Shown: positions 16,633 through 26,793, counted from the first letter of the stretch. The stretch: DNA of 64,000 nucleotides from Bacteroidota bacterium (GCA_029573235.1 JAKQGX010000026.1:104982-168981); one strand, 5' to 3'. Notes: generated by a model not told the origin, from the sequence alone. Numbers and translations are program-made.

Positions 16633-19272
16633 ATGAAGATTCTAGACTTGAAAGTGATGAATGGACCTAATTATTGGTCAGCGCGTCGTCATAAACTCAT
16701 CGTGATGTTGTTGGATTTGGAGGATATGGAAGAAAAGCCTACCAACCTTATTCCGGGTTTTTTAGATCGTTTGAAAAAATTCATGCCTTCCCTTTATGAG
16801 CACAGATGCTCTGAAGAAGTGCCGGGTGGCTTTTTTATGCGTGTAGAGCAAGGTACTTGGATGGGGCATGTCATTGAACATATAGCCTTAGAGTTACAAA
16901 CATTAGCTGGTATGGACACCGGCTTCGGGCGTACACGCGAGAGTGATAAGCGAGGTGTTTACCATGTCGTATTTTCATATGTAGAAGCTGAGTCGGGCGT
17001 TTATACAGCCTATGAATCCCTTAAAATAGTAGAAGCATTAATCAACGGTGAAGACTACGATTTGGATGCTACTATTCAAAAACTAAGAGAGCTACGCGAA
17101 GACAATCGCCTTGGCCCCAGCACCGGTTCTATCGTAGAAGAAGCACATCGCAGAAAGATTCCATGGATACGTTTGAACAATCACTCGTTGGTACAACTGG
17201 GTTATGGCATCAATCAAAAACGTATTCAAGCAACCATTGCCAGCACTACCAGCAGCTTGGCAGTAGAGATAGCCTGTGATAAAGAAGAAACAAAAAATCT
17301 ATTAGAAGCCTCCGAAATACCGGTGCCTCGAGGTAGAATCATTCGAAGCGAAGAAGGGTTGGAAGAAGTGATTCGTAAAATCGGTTATCCCATCGTATTA
17401 AAACCCGTAAATGGCAATCATGGAAAAGGAGCCACTACCAATATCAAAACCTGGGAAGATGCAGTAGTGGCGTTAGAAGCTGCACAAAAATACTCAAGGA
17501 GTGTCATCTGTGAAAAATTCATCACTGGTCGCGACTTCCGGGTGTTAGTAGTGAATTACAAATTTGTGGCGGCAGCCTTGCGTACACCGGCAGCTGTGAT
17601 AGGTGATGGCAAAAGTACCGTACAAGAATTGATAGACATTGTCAACAGCGACCCACGCAGAGGATATGGTCACGAGAAAGTATTGACAGCTATCAAGGTG
17701 GATCACTTTACGATGGATATGCTCGAAAAGAAAGGCTATACTTTGGATACCGTAATTGACAAAGGCGAAGAATTATGGCTGAAGCCTACTGCCAACCTGA
17801 GTACCGGTGGCACCGCTACGGACGTGACTGATTTTGTGCATCCCAACAACGTATTTATGTGCGAGCGCATCGCCCGCATCATTGGGCTTAATATCTGTGG
17901 TATCGACATCATGACCCCCGATTTGTCGCAGCCCTTAGAAGAAGTTGGAGGAGCCGTTTTAGAGGTCAATGCAGCCCCGGGTTTCCGTATGCACTTAGAT
18001 CCCACCGAAGGCCTGCCGCGCAATGTAGCAGAGCCGGTTATTGATATGTTGTATCCTCCGGGCACGAGTGCTCGCATTCCTATTATAGCGGTTTCCGGTA
18101 CCAATGGTAAAACCACTACGACCCGAATGATAGCCCATATTGTAAAACAAATGGGACACAAAGTAGGCTATACAACTACGGATGGTGTTTACATTCAAAA
18201 CCAAATGATGATGCGTGGTGATTGTACCGGTCCTAAATCGGCAGAGTTCGTTTTGCGTGACCCCACAGTTGACTTTGCCGTATTGGAATGTGCTCGTGGC
18301 GGTATCTTGAGAGCTGGTCTGGGTTTTCATACTTGCGATATAGCAGTAGTAACTAATGTAGCCGAAGACCATTTAGGATTACAAGGCATCGACACTATTG
18401 AAAAACTTGCCAGAGTAAAAGCCGTTGCCGCCAACACCGTTCCACCAACTGGATACGTAGTGCTGAATGCCGATGATGATTTAGTTTATAAAATGCGTGA
18501 TGAAGTAGCCGGAAAAATTGCCTTATTTTCTCTTGATGAAAACAGTCCACGTATTAAAGAACATTGCAAAACAGGCGGCATAGCTGCTATCTATGAGAAT
18601 GGTTATGTGACTGTACTAAAAGGCACTTGGAAAATACGTATTGAAAAGGTAAGTGATATTCCAATTACATTTTCCGGGAAAGCAGTATTCAATATTGCCA
18701 ATACATTAGCTGCCGTACTGGCTACCTATCTCTGCGAATTTAAAACAGAGGATATTCGTCAAGCTTTACAAACCTTCATTCCTTCGCCAGCCATGACACC
18801 CGGAAGAATGAACATGTTCCAGTTTAAAAACTTTAGTGTGATGCTGGACTATGCGCATAATACCCACGGGCTGCAAGCTATCGGTAAGTTTGTAGATGCG
18901 GTGGATGCTCCTTTGAAAGTAGGTATTGTTGCCGGTGTGGGCGATAGACGTGATGAAGATATCATATCATTGGGAGAAGAGTCAGCAAAAATATTTGATG
19001 AGATTATTATCCGACAAGATAAAAACTTGCGTGGCAGAACCGAAGAAGAAATGTTGAAACTTTTGACACAAGGAATTAGAAACATCAAGCCCAATATGGA
19101 TATTAAAGACTTCCGTAGAGAAAGTGAAGCGATTGATTACGCTATTCAACATGCCAAGCCCGGCTCTTTTATTGTCATCATCAGCGATGTAGTACCCGAT
19201 GCTTTAGATCAGGTAAAACAATACAAAGACATGGAAGACGGGGTGGCTATAAACCCCACTTCGCTCACTTAA
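16633..19272 (+). CDS. cphA: Cyanophycin synthetase
   Basis: 879 aa, the usual CphA length. The N-terminal domain (~1-160) is followed by an ATP-grasp domain (~210-480; IVLKPVNGNHGKGATTNI) that adds Asp. A Mur-ligase-like C-terminal half adds Arg: P-loop VSGTNGKTTTTRMI near residue 490, then ECARGGILRAGLGF and MLDYAHNTHG. The product is multi-Arg-poly-Asp, a nitrogen reserve. No cyanophycinase (cphB) or isoaspartyl-dipeptidase gene lies in the flanks. A terminator follows at 19361. Confidence 0.93.
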   Translation: MKILDLKVMNGPNYWSARRHKLIVMLLDLEDMEEKPTNLIPGFLDRLKKFMPSLYEHRCSEEVPGGFFMRVEQGTWMGHVIEHIALELQTLAGMDTGFGRTRESDKRGVYHVVFSYVEAESGVYTAYESLKIVEALINGEDYDLDATIQKLRELREDNRLGPSTGSIVEEAHRRKIPWIRLNNHSLVQLGYGINQKRIQATIASTTSSLAVEIACDKEETKNLLEASEIPVPRGRIIRSEEGLEEVIRKIGYPIVLKPVNGNHGKGATTNIKTWEDAVVALEAAQKYSRSVICEKFITGRDFRVLVVNYKFVAAALRTPAAVIGDGKSTVQELIDIVNSDPRRGYGHEKVLTAIKVDHFTMDMLEKKGYTLDTVIDKGEELWLKPTANLSTGGTATDVTDFVHPNNVFMCERIARIIGLNICGIDIMTPDLSQPLEEVGGAVLEVNAAPGFRMHLDPTEGLPRNVAEPVIDMLYPPGTSARIPIIAVSGTNGKTTTTRMIAHIVKQMGHKVGYTTTDGVYIQNQMMMRGDCTGPKSAEFVLRDPTVDFAVLECARGGILRAGLGFHTCDIAVVTNVAEDHLGLQGIDTIEKLARVKAVAANTVPPTGYVVLNADDDLVYKMRDEVAGKIALFSLDENSPRIKEHCKTGGIAAIYENGYVTVLKGTWKIRIEKVSDIPITFSGKAVFNIANTLAAVLATYLCEFKTEDIRQALQTFIPSPAMTPGRMNMFQFKNFSVMLDYAHNTHGLQAIGKFVDAVDAPLKVGIVAGVGDRRDEDIISLGEESAKIFDEIIIRQDKNLRGRTEEEMLKLLTQGIRNIKPNMDIKDFRRESEAIDYAIQHAKPGSFIVIISDVVPDALDQVKQYKDMEDGVAINPTSLT

Positions 19273-19360
19273 TTATCGTTCCTCTAGAAGATGGATATTC
19301 GTTACAAAATTTAAGTACTAGTAATGCAATATTATTAAAGCCCAATAACCACTTTCTTTA

Positions 19361-19393
19361 AATAGCTCTGAATTTTTCTCAGAGCTATTTTTT
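19361..19393 (+). terminator. Terminator after cphA
   Basis: AATAGCTCTGA (19361-19371) pairs perfectly with TCAGAGCTATT (19379-19389) around a 7-base loop, followed by TTTT. It is about 90 bases after the cphA stop. The rest of the gap to 19544 shows nothing beyond a near -7 box (TATCTTGG). Confidence 0.88.
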
Positions 19394-19544
19394 GGAAATA
19401 TCTTACCACCCAACCCATTGGAAAGTGATGTAGAAGGCTGTGATACATAGAAATGGGTTATTTGATTTTTGTTAACTGTCAGAATTTCCGATATCGTATC
19501 TTGGCGGATTATTTGATGCATTCTGTAGAAAAACGTAAAAGATT

Positions 19545-20240
19545 ATGATGGGATATTATCTTATTGCCGGAATCATGTTTTTAGTAGGCATGTTGGTCAA
19601 TAGTCGCTTGAAATCAAAATTCAAACATTATTCGGAAGTATCACTCGGAAATGGATTGAGTGGTAGAGAGATTGCCGAAAAAATGTTGTTTGACAATGGC
19701 ATTACGGATGTGCGAGTAATATCAACCCCCGGCTTTCTAAGCGACCACTATAACCCACAAGATAAAACCGTGAACCTAAGTGATGATGTGTATAATGGCA
19801 GAAGTGTAGCTGCTGCTGCTGTTGCCGCTCACGAGTGTGGACATGCCGTGCAACATGCTGCCGCATACGCTCCGTTGAAAATGCGAAGTGCCTTAGTGCC
19901 GGCTGTGCAAATAAGTAGCACGCTGAGTCAATGGGTCATAGCTGCTGGAATTGGTTTTATGGGTTTTGGTGGCGGTAGTCAAACTATATTGTTGATAGGT
20001 ATTGCTCTGTTTGCTATATCCACTCTTTTTTCTGTCATCACACTACCGGTTGAGTACGATGCCAGCAACCGCGCCTTAGCATGGATGCAAAGTGCACATA
20101 TAGCCGTAGGTAGCGAACACGAAGGGGCGCAAGATGCCCTCAAATGGGCTGCTAGAACCTATGTGGTAGCAGCTATTGCATCGGTTGCCAACTTGATATA
20201 CTTCATCATGATTTTCCTCAATAGAAGAAATGATGATTAA
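19545..20240 (+). CDS. Membrane zinc metallopeptidase, YugP family
   Basis: 231 aa. A transmembrane N-terminus (residues 4-22) is followed by the domain carrying the zinc motif AAHECGHAVQHA at residues ~93-104 and PLKMRSALVP. Three further hydrophobic segments follow (IAAGIGFMGFGGGSQTILLIGIA and the C-terminal pair). This is the architecture of the YugP/DUF-type Zn-dependent membrane proteases, whose substrates are unknown. It is monocistronic by spacing. Confidence 0.88.
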   Translation: MMGYYLIAGIMFLVGMLVNSRLKSKFKHYSEVSLGNGLSGREIAEKMLFDNGITDVRVISTPGFLSDHYNPQDKTVNLSDDVYNGRSVAAAAVAAHECGHAVQHAAAYAPLKMRSALVPAVQISSTLSQWVIAAGIGFMGFGGGSQTILLIGIALFAISTLFSVITLPVEYDASNRALAWMQSAHIAVGSEHEGAQDALKWAARTYVVAAIASVANLIYFIMIFLNRRNDD

Positions 20241-20335
20241 TTACAACCCATCTGTACATACCAAAAGATACTTTAATAATAATTCCACTTGCTTTGTAAA
20301 GCCTTTTTGGCGCGTATCGAAAGCAACTACTATTT

Positions 20336-21733
20336 ATGAACATCCAACAGCTTTATACCGCTTGCCTCAGTGAGGCTACTTATTTTATCAGTAACAATGG
20401 CGAAGCGGCTATTATTGACCCATTGCGCGATATTGACCCATATTTACAACTGGCAGCAACCCATGGCGTAACCATAAAGTATGTTTTTGAAACTCATTTC
20501 CATGCCGACTTTGTAAGCGGGCATCTGGCACTTTCGCAAAAAACCGGTGCCCCTATTGTGTTTGGGCCAGGTGCCAAGACCCAATATCCCATTCACGAAG
20601 CTACCGACGGTGAAGTCTTTACAATTGGAAACTTGAAGCTTCAAGCCCTTCATACTCCCGGGCATACACTTGAAAGCACCAGCTATTTACTGTATGACGA
20701 AAGTGGAAACCCACACTGCATATTCACCGGAGACACCTTATTTGTAGGGGATGTGGGCAGACCTGATCTGAGCAGTGGAAATCAAAGCAAAGAGCAGTTA
20801 GCTGCCATATTGTATGACACCCTACAAACGAAAATAAAAACACTACCCGACCACCTCATCGTTTATCCGGCGCATGGCCCGGGGTCTGCCTGCGGAAAAA
20901 AACTGGGGAGTGAAACCTATAGTACTATTGGTGAACAGAAAGCCTCAAACTATGCCTTGAAAGACCAAACCAAAGAAGCCTTTGTAGAAGCCATCACCCA
21001 AGGATTGACACCACCGCCTGATTATTTTCCTATCAATGCCAAAATCAATCAAGAAGGTTATGATACCGTTGATGTCATATTATCGAAGTCGATGCGTGCC
21101 ATAACCGTTGATGAAATGAAACAATATTTGTCTGAGGATACTTGGATATTAGATACAAGGGCCGCTACCGTTTTTACGGAAGGTTTTATTCCCGGTGCTG
21201 TGAGCATTGGGTTGGAAGGGCGCTTTGCGGAGTGGGCAGGCGCATTACTACCTTACGACCAACCTATCGTTTTGGTAACCGAACCGGGGCAAGAGAAAGA
21301 AAGTATTGTTCGATTGGCAAGAGTTGGCTTTGATAAAGTAGTAGGATACTTAGATGGCGGATATGCAGCTTGGATACAAGCAGGCGGTAAGTTTGATATG
21401 GTCATCGACATTGAACCAGATGAGTTGGCAATGGATATTCCGCACGACAATAAGATGGAAATAATAGATGTTCGCAAACCCGATGAATACGAAGCCGGAC
21501 ACGTCAAAGGGGCAGTTAATATTCCATTAGATACGTTTAAAGACACGCTTACGTTGGCACAAATAGATGATGACAATAATCTTTATTTGCATTGTGCCGG
21601 CGGCTATCGCTCGGTGATTGCGGCTTCTTTATTAAAAAGGCAAAACTTTCACAACCTGAGAAATGTTTTAGGAGGTTTTAGTAAAATAAAAGAAGTGCAG
21701 GAGATGCCTTTGGTTTATCCGAAGACTTCATAA
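20336..21733 (+). CDS. MBL-fold hydrolase with two rhodanese domains (persulfide-dioxygenase-like)
   Basis: 465 aa. Residues 1-~210 are a metallo-beta-lactamase domain with HFHADFVSGH near residue 54 and the downstream Asp in FTGDTLFVGDVGRPDL, as in ETHE1/BLH-type persulfide dioxygenases with a single iron. Two rhodanese-like domains follow (~260-350 and ~360-460). The first lacks a Cys in its loop; the second has CAGGYRS, so only the second is likely to carry persulfide. The protein probably oxidises glutathione or low-molecular-weight persulfide or moves sulfane sulfur. Confidence 0.88.
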   Translation: MNIQQLYTACLSEATYFISNNGEAAIIDPLRDIDPYLQLAATHGVTIKYVFETHFHADFVSGHLALSQKTGAPIVFGPGAKTQYPIHEATDGEVFTIGNLKLQALHTPGHTLESTSYLLYDESGNPHCIFTGDTLFVGDVGRPDLSSGNQSKEQLAAILYDTLQTKIKTLPDHLIVYPAHGPGSACGKKLGSETYSTIGEQKASNYALKDQTKEAFVEAITQGLTPPPDYFPINAKINQEGYDTVDVILSKSMRAITVDEMKQYLSEDTWILDTRAATVFTEGFIPGAVSIGLEGRFAEWAGALLPYDQPIVLVTEPGQEKESIVRLARVGFDKVVGYLDGGYAAWIQAGGKFDMVIDIEPDELAMDIPHDNKMEIIDVRKPDEYEAGHVKGAVNIPLDTFKDTLTLAQIDDDNNLYLHCAGGYRSVIAASLLKRQNFHNLRNVLGGFSKIKEVQEMPLVYPKTS

Positions 21734-21762
21734 TACCGTGTCACTATTCATCACGGTACTAG

Positions 21763-22539
21763 CTATTCTCCTTTGAATTGCGGTTTCCGTTTTTCTAAAA
21801 ATGCCTGCACGCCTTCTTTGAAATCGTAGGTGACTCCGGCTTGAGCTTGTACCTGCATTTCAGATACAAGTTGCTCATCAAGAGTATGACGGTACGATTC
21901 GTTTAATAATCGTTTGGTAAGCCCTATTCCTTTGGTGGGCATTTGCGCCAGTTGGTATGCCATGGCTTTGGTAGCCGTTTCAAATTGGTCGTCGGCATAG
22001 TATTGATAAATCATTCCCATGGCGACGGCTTCTTTGGCCATTACTTTATCGCCGGTCATCATTAAAGCAGCCGCTCGTTGCAGCCCTATTAATCGAGGTA
22101 AAATATAAGTACCGCCACTATCGGGGATGAGTCCTATTTTACTAAATGCCTGAATGAACGAAGCACTTTCTGTAGCCAAAACGATATCGCAAGCGAGGGC
22201 AATATTAGCACCGGCGCCGGCAGCAATACCATTTACAGCAGCGATGATGGGTTTTTCAATCTGTCGCAATTTTGTAATGATGGGATTGTAATGCCGGGCT
22301 ACTATCTCTTCAATAGTGCTACCGCTGGGGTCGGTGGCTTCTGCCAAATCTTGTCCGGCACAAAACCCTTTTCCGGCGCCGGTTAGGTATATGCAACGAA
22401 CGCTATCATCCGTAGTGCAGCTATCCAATACCTGTTGTAATGCTAATGCCATTTCACGATTAACACTATTGTATTTATCCGGACGATTGAGGGTAATAAA
22501 AGCAACTCCCTTATCTATATGAAACAGTACAGCTGACAT
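21763..22539 (-). CDS. Enoyl-CoA hydratase/isomerase family protein (PaaG-like)
   Basis: Start set at the ATG at 22539 (MSAVLFHIDKGVAFITLNRP), where the crotonase fold begins; the frame is open 13 codons further upstream. 258 aa. Oxyanion-hole motifs are KGFCAGQDLAEA and AAVNGIAAGAGANIALACD. A catalytic Asp is in IGLIPDSGGTYILPRL. These match 2-(1,2-epoxy-1,2-dihydrophenyl)acetyl-CoA isomerase PaaG and related enoyl-CoA isomerases, but no other paa genes are present, so a role in fatty-acid or branched-chain degradation is equally possible. Confidence 0.88.
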   Translation of the reverse strand: MSAVLFHIDKGVAFITLNRPDKYNSVNREMALALQQVLDSCTTDDSVRCIYLTGAGKGFCAGQDLAEATDPSGSTIEEIVARHYNPIITKLRQIEKPIIAAVNGIAAGAGANIALACDIVLATESASFIQAFSKIGLIPDSGGTYILPRLIGLQRAAALMMTGDKVMAKEAVAMGMIYQYYADDQFETATKAMAYQLAQMPTKGIGLTKRLLNESYRHTLDEQLVSEMQVQAQAGVTYDFKEGVQAFLEKRKPQFKGE

Positions 22540-22705
22540 ATAACTACTTCGATTTAGGCAATAAAAGTAGGAAATCATAATGGCTTTTACGAGAGGACTT
22601 TGGATGCTATGAAGCGTATCCAGCAGACTTTTTGAAGGGAATTGATTGCTTGGGCTTCCATTGTTTCAGCATTTTTTTGATTTATAAAAGGGGGTGCAAG
22701 TTTTG

Positions 22706-22730
22706 AAAAAAATACCCAATTTGGGGTATT
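22706..22730 (-). other. Small hairpin with T tract on the minus strand
   Basis: AATACCC (22711-22717) pairs with GGGTATT (22724-22730) and is followed, on the minus strand, by a run of T. It sits about 50 bases before the lipoprotein ATG. It might end antisense transcription toward the enoyl-CoA hydratase gene or act as an operator. Confidence 0.3.
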
Positions 22731-22781
22731 GTAGGGACAGTTTCTTGAGGGCATTTTTGCTGTACAAAAAATGAAAATTAT

Positions 22782-23336
22782 ATGAAAGCAACATTTTTGA
22801 ATGCCTTATTCATTGCCGGTATCACACTACTGGGAACCTCTTGTAACAAAGTGAGCAACATTACTGGTGGTGGAGGGGGCCTAACTGCTGGGCAATGTAC
22901 CTTTTCATTTAATACGGATAAAGATTTTAATGGCACCAAATCCATCAATATTCCTGCAAGTGCAACTTCTTCAGCTACTAAAACCGACAACCTTAATACC
23001 ACTCAGATTACGCTTATCGCCAATAATTTTTCCGTAGGATCGGGTAAAATAGCATCGGCACAAATGACCATCTCAGTACCTAAAGGCTCTACTACTTCGG
23101 GTGGCAATATCTCCGTACCGTTTAGTGGCTCTTCTACACAAACTGCAACACTTATTGTATCCAACCTTACTGCTGGACAAAGCAAACCCGCGTATGCCGC
23201 TGAAACAGGTACGGTTGTTATTACTAAGCTTACTGCTACAGATGTGGAGGGAACTTTCTCTTGCTATGCAGTAAATGATGATGATAAAACCTCCATTAAC
23301 TTATCTAACGGGAAATTTGCCGGAAAGTTTAAATAA
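22782..23336 (+). CDS. Small lipoprotein of unknown function
   Basis: 184 aa. A signal peptide ends in a lipobox (ITLLGTSC, Cys ~21) and is followed by a Gly-rich linker (TGGGGG). The remaining ~140 residues are beta-rich, with many Thr/Ser/Asn and few charges (e.g. SAQMTISVPKGSTTSGGNISVPF); this resembles the small Ig-like lipoproteins common in Bacteroidota. I do not recognise a named family. It is flanked by its own terminator and is monocistronic. Confidence 0.75.
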   Translation: MKATFLNALFIAGITLLGTSCNKVSNITGGGGGLTAGQCTFSFNTDKDFNGTKSINIPASATSSATKTDNLNTTQITLIANNFSVGSGKIASAQMTISVPKGSTTSGGNISVPFSGSSTQTATLIVSNLTAGQSKPAYAAETGTVVITKLTATDVEGTFSCYAVNDDDKTSINLSNGKFAGKFK

Positions 23337-23367
23337 AACAGCGTTTATCCATTTACCCCCTGATACA

Positions 23368-23393
23368 GCCAACTTTTAATAGTTGGCTTTTTT
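23368..23393 (+). terminator. Terminator of the lipoprotein gene
   Basis: GCCAACT (23368-23374) pairs with AGTTGGC (23381-23387) around a 6-base loop, followed by TTTTTT. Confidence 0.88.
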
Positions 23394-23410
23394 CGTTTGA
23401 TAGCCGTTGA

Positions 23411-23450
23411 AAAAAAGGGCTGCTTATTGTTTTCATAAGCAGCCCTTTTT
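23411..23450 (-). terminator. Terminator after rho (bidirectional in form)
   Basis: AAAAAGGGCTGCTTAT (23412-23427) is complementary to ATAAGCAGCCCTTTTT (23435-23450) over a 7-base loop, giving a T tract on either strand. It lies just after the rho stop codon. Confidence 0.88.
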
Positions 23451-23470
23451 ATATACCTGAAAATAGGAGT

Positions 23471-25237
23471 TTATTTATTCATTGTAGCCAAAAACTCTTC
23501 GTTGCTTTTAGTGCCACGCATTTGTTGTAGTAAGAATTGCATGGCTTCGTCGGTATTCATATCGGCAATATGATTACGCAACAAGAACATTTTGTTCAGT
23601 ACATCTTTGTCGTGTAGCAAATCATCTCTCCGAGTAGAAGAAGAAGTAATGTCGATAGCAGGGAAGATACGCTTGTTGGCCAACTTGCGATCCAATTGCA
23701 GCTCCATATTGCCGGTACCTTTAAATTCTTCAAAGATTACCTCATCCATTTTAGAGCCGGTATCTATTAATGCAGTAGCCAATATGGTTAAGGAACCTCC
23801 GTTCTCAATTTTACGGGCAGCACCAAAGAATTGTTTGGGCTTTTGCATGGCATTGGCTTCTACACCGCCACTTAGCACCTTACCGGATGCAGGCGCAACG
23901 GTGTTGTGTGCACGTGCCAAACGAGTAATGGAGTCCAACAGAATAATGACATCATGCCCCACTTCTACCAATCGTTTCGCTTTCTGAAGTGCAATGGTAG
24001 AAACCTTCACGTGCTTTTCTGCAGGTTCATCAAAGGTTGAGGCGATAACCTCCGCTCTTACGCTACGCTGCATATCGGTCACTTCTTCGGGGCGCTCATC
24101 CACCAATACGATCATCAAGTAACACTCCGGATGATTGGCAGCAATGGCATTAGCCACTTCTTTGAGTAGCATGGTTTTCCCCGTTTTAGGTTGTGCTACT
24201 ATAAGCCCGCGTTGTCCTTTACCAATGGGGGTAAAAAGATCCATGATACGAACGCTATTATTACTACCGGGTTTGGCAATGTTCAGTTTTTCGTAGGGGA
24301 ATAAAGGTGTCAGGTAATCAAACGGAACACGGTCTCTTATTTCGTCGGGCAACTTACCATTGATGGTTTCCACTTTTAGTAAAGCAAAATATTTTTCACC
24401 TTCTTTGGGTGGTCGTACGGTGCCTACTACAGTGTCGCCGGTTTTTAATCCGAATAATTTTATCTGAGAAGGAGAAACATAAACATCATCAGGAGAACTG
24501 AGATAGTTATAGTCGCTGCTACGTAAGAAGCCATATCCATCGGGCATCATTTCCAACACCCCTTCACTGTTTACAACCCCATCAAACTCTACATTGAAAC
24601 CACCGTATTGGTTTTCCTTACGTGGGTGCCGATGTTGATGCGAGGGTGTAACAACTTGCTTTTCGGGGATGGGTGCCTCTTGTGGTTGTTGTGTAGTGTT
24701 ATCATCTTCCGCTTTCGGCATGATGATGCCTTCTTCGGTAATTTCTGCAGTGGGAGGGACAGAGGTTGTAGGAATGTTGGTCTCTACGGTAGCTTCTGCA
24801 TTATTCTTGTTGTGTTGTATAGGAGGTAAAGCAGTCGATTCGGTAACAATAGTTGATTCAAGAGCCGGAGAATGTTCTACACGAGGTTTCCTAACACGCT
24901 TTCTTTTGGCTTGGGTATCCTGGTTGGACTCCTGTTCTGTTTCGGTTGTTGGCTTAGGGTCTGTGGGAACAGGCATTGCCGCCTCCTGTTTCTCGGTTAT
25001 AATCGGTGTTGTTTCTTCTTTGGGTTTCTTTTCCCTCTTTTTCTTTTCCCTTTTTTGGGGTGCTATTGGTTGTTCGGCAGAGGGTTGTGCTTCGCCTATT
25101 AAGGCTTGTTGGTCCAATATCTTATAAATAAGATGTTGTTTGTCTAAAGATTGGATGTTGGTGATTTTTAAATTTTCTGCTACGTCAACCAATTCAGGCA
25201 CGAGCATATCATTTAATTGATGAATGTCGTAAGGCAT
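23471..25237 (-). CDS. rho: Transcription termination factor Rho
   Basis: 588 aa, against ~419 in E. coli. The excess is an insert of ~170 residues rich in Lys, Glu, Pro and Thr between the Rho N-terminal helix domain (1-~45) and the cold-shock-like RNA-binding domain ([20 protein letters not shown] near residue 215). The ATPase core has Walker [13 protein letters not shown] near residue 350, Walker [16 protein letters not shown] and the [21 protein letters not shown]-loop region. Long charged extensions are common in Bacteroidota Rho. The 280-base upstream region could hold the autoregulatory leader, but I see no defined structure there. Confidence 0.96.
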   Translation of the reverse strand: MPYDIHQLNDMLVPELVDVAENLKITNIQSLDKQHLIYKILDQQALIGEAQPSAEQPIAPQKREKKKREKKPKEETTPIITEKQEAAMPVPTDPKPTTETEQESNQDTQAKRKRVRKPRVEHSPALESTIVTESTALPPIQHNKNNAEATVETNIPTTSVPPTAEITEEGIIMPKAEDDNTTQQPQEAPIPEKQVVTPSHQHRHPRKENQYGGFNVEFDGVVNSEGVLEMMPDGYGFLRSSDYNYLSSPDDVYVSPSQIKLFGLKTGDTVVGTVRPPKEGEKYFALLKVETINGKLPDEIRDRVPFDYLTPLFPYEKLNIAKPGSNNSVRIMDLFTPIGKGQRGLIVAQPKTGKTMLLKEVANAIAANHPECYLMIVLVDERPEEVTDMQRSVRAEVIASTFDEPAEKHVKVSTIALQKAKRLVEVGHDVIILLDSITRLARAHNTVAPASGKVLSGGVEANAMQKPKQFFGAARKIENGGSLTILATALIDTGSKMDEVIFEEFKGTGNMELQLDRKLANKRIFPAIDITSSSTRRDDLLHDKDVLNKMFLLRNHIADMNTDEAMQFLLQQMRGTKSNEEFLATMNK

Positions 25238-25516
25238 GTTTAGAGATTTCTAAAGTTGCGAATAAAGTATGTTGTGATTAATTACTTTGAAAATAGTACC
25301 CACAAAAAAATGAGGAAAGAAATGAAGGATATAAGGCAAATGATGGAATAGTTAATTGCCTTACAGTGCAAGATTACAACTGTTTTTTAAAAAAATCAAA
25401 AATTATATATTGGCCAGTATGGTATGTTAGGAGCATTGAGAAAGCTTGTGTGTTCCCTAATAATGGTGCTACTTAATAAACTATACGCATGCATAAAAAG
25501 TATTTAGAAAATATCA

Positions 25517-26488
25517 TTATCGTTTTTGGTAGGCAGCTGCCATGCGTTGGATGGTTTCTTCGATAGGAGTATATCTAAAATCTGGTAAAACGCTGAATAG
25601 TTTTTGGTTATTATAAAATACCCTCTTTTGTGCAGTTCTTGCGGTTTCTTTAGTTATAGTTGAGGGTGCTTGGGAAAATATATTCTTGAGAACACTCCAC
25701 CGCCACACTAGTTCTGTTAATAGTTTTCCGGCTACTATATGAGGTGGTTTTTTTTGCAAGGCTGTAGCCATCATTGTGAAGATGTCTTTGTAAGCATAGT
25801 TGCCGGCACTAACCACAAACCGTTCTTCGTTACAATCGCTTTTCATCAGTTGTACCAATATTTCTGTTACATCTTTTACATCAGCCCAGGCATTCACACC
25901 ACTTGTATAAAAGGGAAATTCGCTATCAACCGTTTTTATCAACTTGGCAGAGCCTTTCTCCCAATCTCCCTCGCCCAACAAGATTCCCGGATTGACGATA
26001 ACGGCGTTCAGTCCTTCGGCCATGCCACGCCACACTTCCAACTCGGCATAATACTTACTCTTGCTATATGTGGTATTGTGAGGGCTGTCTTCCCATTCGG
26101 TTTTTTCGGTTATTTCCACACCGGTATGTGCACGCCCCAATGCGGCTATTGAGCTAACGTAGGCGAGTTTTTCAACACCTTGTTCCAATGCAGCATTTAC
26201 CACATGTGCCGTACAGTCGGTATTTATTTGTATCAGTCGTTGTTTGTCCGAATGGTCAAATGATACGATTGCGGCACAATGATATACTTGTTTGGCTCCT
26301 TCCAGTATGTTGGCTACATCATATATATCGAGCAAGTCGGCTTGTACCCATGTAGTATTGGACAGGCTTAAAAGTGTACTGCTGGGAGCTGTACGATGAT
26401 AAATAGCTCGTATTGGAGTACTCTCTTGCGACAAGCGTTTTACTAAATGTTGACCCAGAAATCCGGAAGCTCCTGTAACTACTATCAA
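25517..26488 (-). CDS. NAD-dependent epimerase/dehydratase (SDR family)
   Basis: 323 aa from a TTG start at 26488. N-terminal nucleotide-binding motif VTGASGFLGQHLVKRL, then DLLDIYDVANILEGAKQVYHCAAIVSF. The extended-SDR active site is visible as VSSIAALGR and the YSKSKYYAEL Tyr-xxx-Lys pair. It resembles dihydroflavonol-4-reductase/3-beta-HSD-like reductases rather than sugar-nucleotide epimerases. Substrate unknown. A perfect minus-strand -7 box (26524-26531) lies 35 bases upstream. Confidence 0.86.
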   Translation of the reverse strand: MIVVTGASGFLGQHLVKRLSQESTPIRAIYHRTAPSSTLLSLSNTTWVQADLLDIYDVANILEGAKQVYHCAAIVSFDHSDKQRLIQINTDCTAHVVNAALEQGVEKLAYVSSIAALGRAHTGVEITEKTEWEDSPHNTTYSKSKYYAELEVWRGMAEGLNAVIVNPGILLGEGDWEKGSAKLIKTVDSEFPFYTSGVNAWADVKDVTEILVQLMKSDCNEERFVVSAGNYAYKDIFTMMATALQKKPPHIVAGKLLTELVWRWSVLKNIFSQAPSTITKETARTAQKRVFYNNQKLFSVLPDFRYTPIEETIQRMAAAYQKR

Positions 26489-26523
26489 GATGAAGAGATG
26501 CTATTTGGTAAGGCGATCTCCGG

Positions 26524-26531
26524 CAAAGGTA
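26524..26531 (-). promoter_or_regulatory. -7 box of the epimerase gene
   Basis: Minus-strand TACCTTTG fits TAnnTTTG and lies 35 bases before the TTG start at 26488. No clear -33 TTG. Confidence 0.5.
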
Positions 26532-26687
26532 CTATCAATGTGTAATATTACTAACCTTAAACTCGTTTCCTTCATATCGTACATCGGATGGATACTTGCC
26601 AACGCTCCAGTAGCTATGAAGGTTGGGAGCATCTATTTGTATATTTTTCTTCAAAGCAAAAAATACTTCTCAATACCACCGAATCGT

Positions 26688-26695
26688 TTATATTT
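26688..26695 (+). promoter_or_regulatory. -7 box of tRNA-Pro
   Basis: TATATTTG, identical to the tRNA-Asp and accA boxes, lies 18 bases before the mature tRNA start. That is the same distance as for tRNA-Asp. Confidence 0.7.
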
Positions 26696-26713
26696 GCACT
26701 CTCAAAAAACAGT

Positions 26714-26787
26714 TCGGGACGTGGCGCAGCCCGGTAGCGCACTTGTATGGGGTGCAAGGGGTCGCTAGTTCGAATCTAGTCGTCCCG
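26714..26787 (+). tRNA. tRNA-Pro (GGG)
   Basis: A 74-nt cloverleaf. The acceptor stem CGGGACG pairs fully with CGTCCCG, with discriminator A. The anticodon stem CTTGT/GCAAG encloses the loop ATGGGGT, giving anticodon GGG. The T arm contains AGTTCGAATCT. CCA is not encoded. Monocistronic with its own promoter and terminator. Confidence 0.95.
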
Positions 26788-26793
26788 ACACGT

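Noticed and set aside
24600..25130. Low-complexity region of rho as a sign of misassembly or a fused gene
   Set aside because: The frame is continuous and long charged insertions are common in Bacteroidota Rho proteins.
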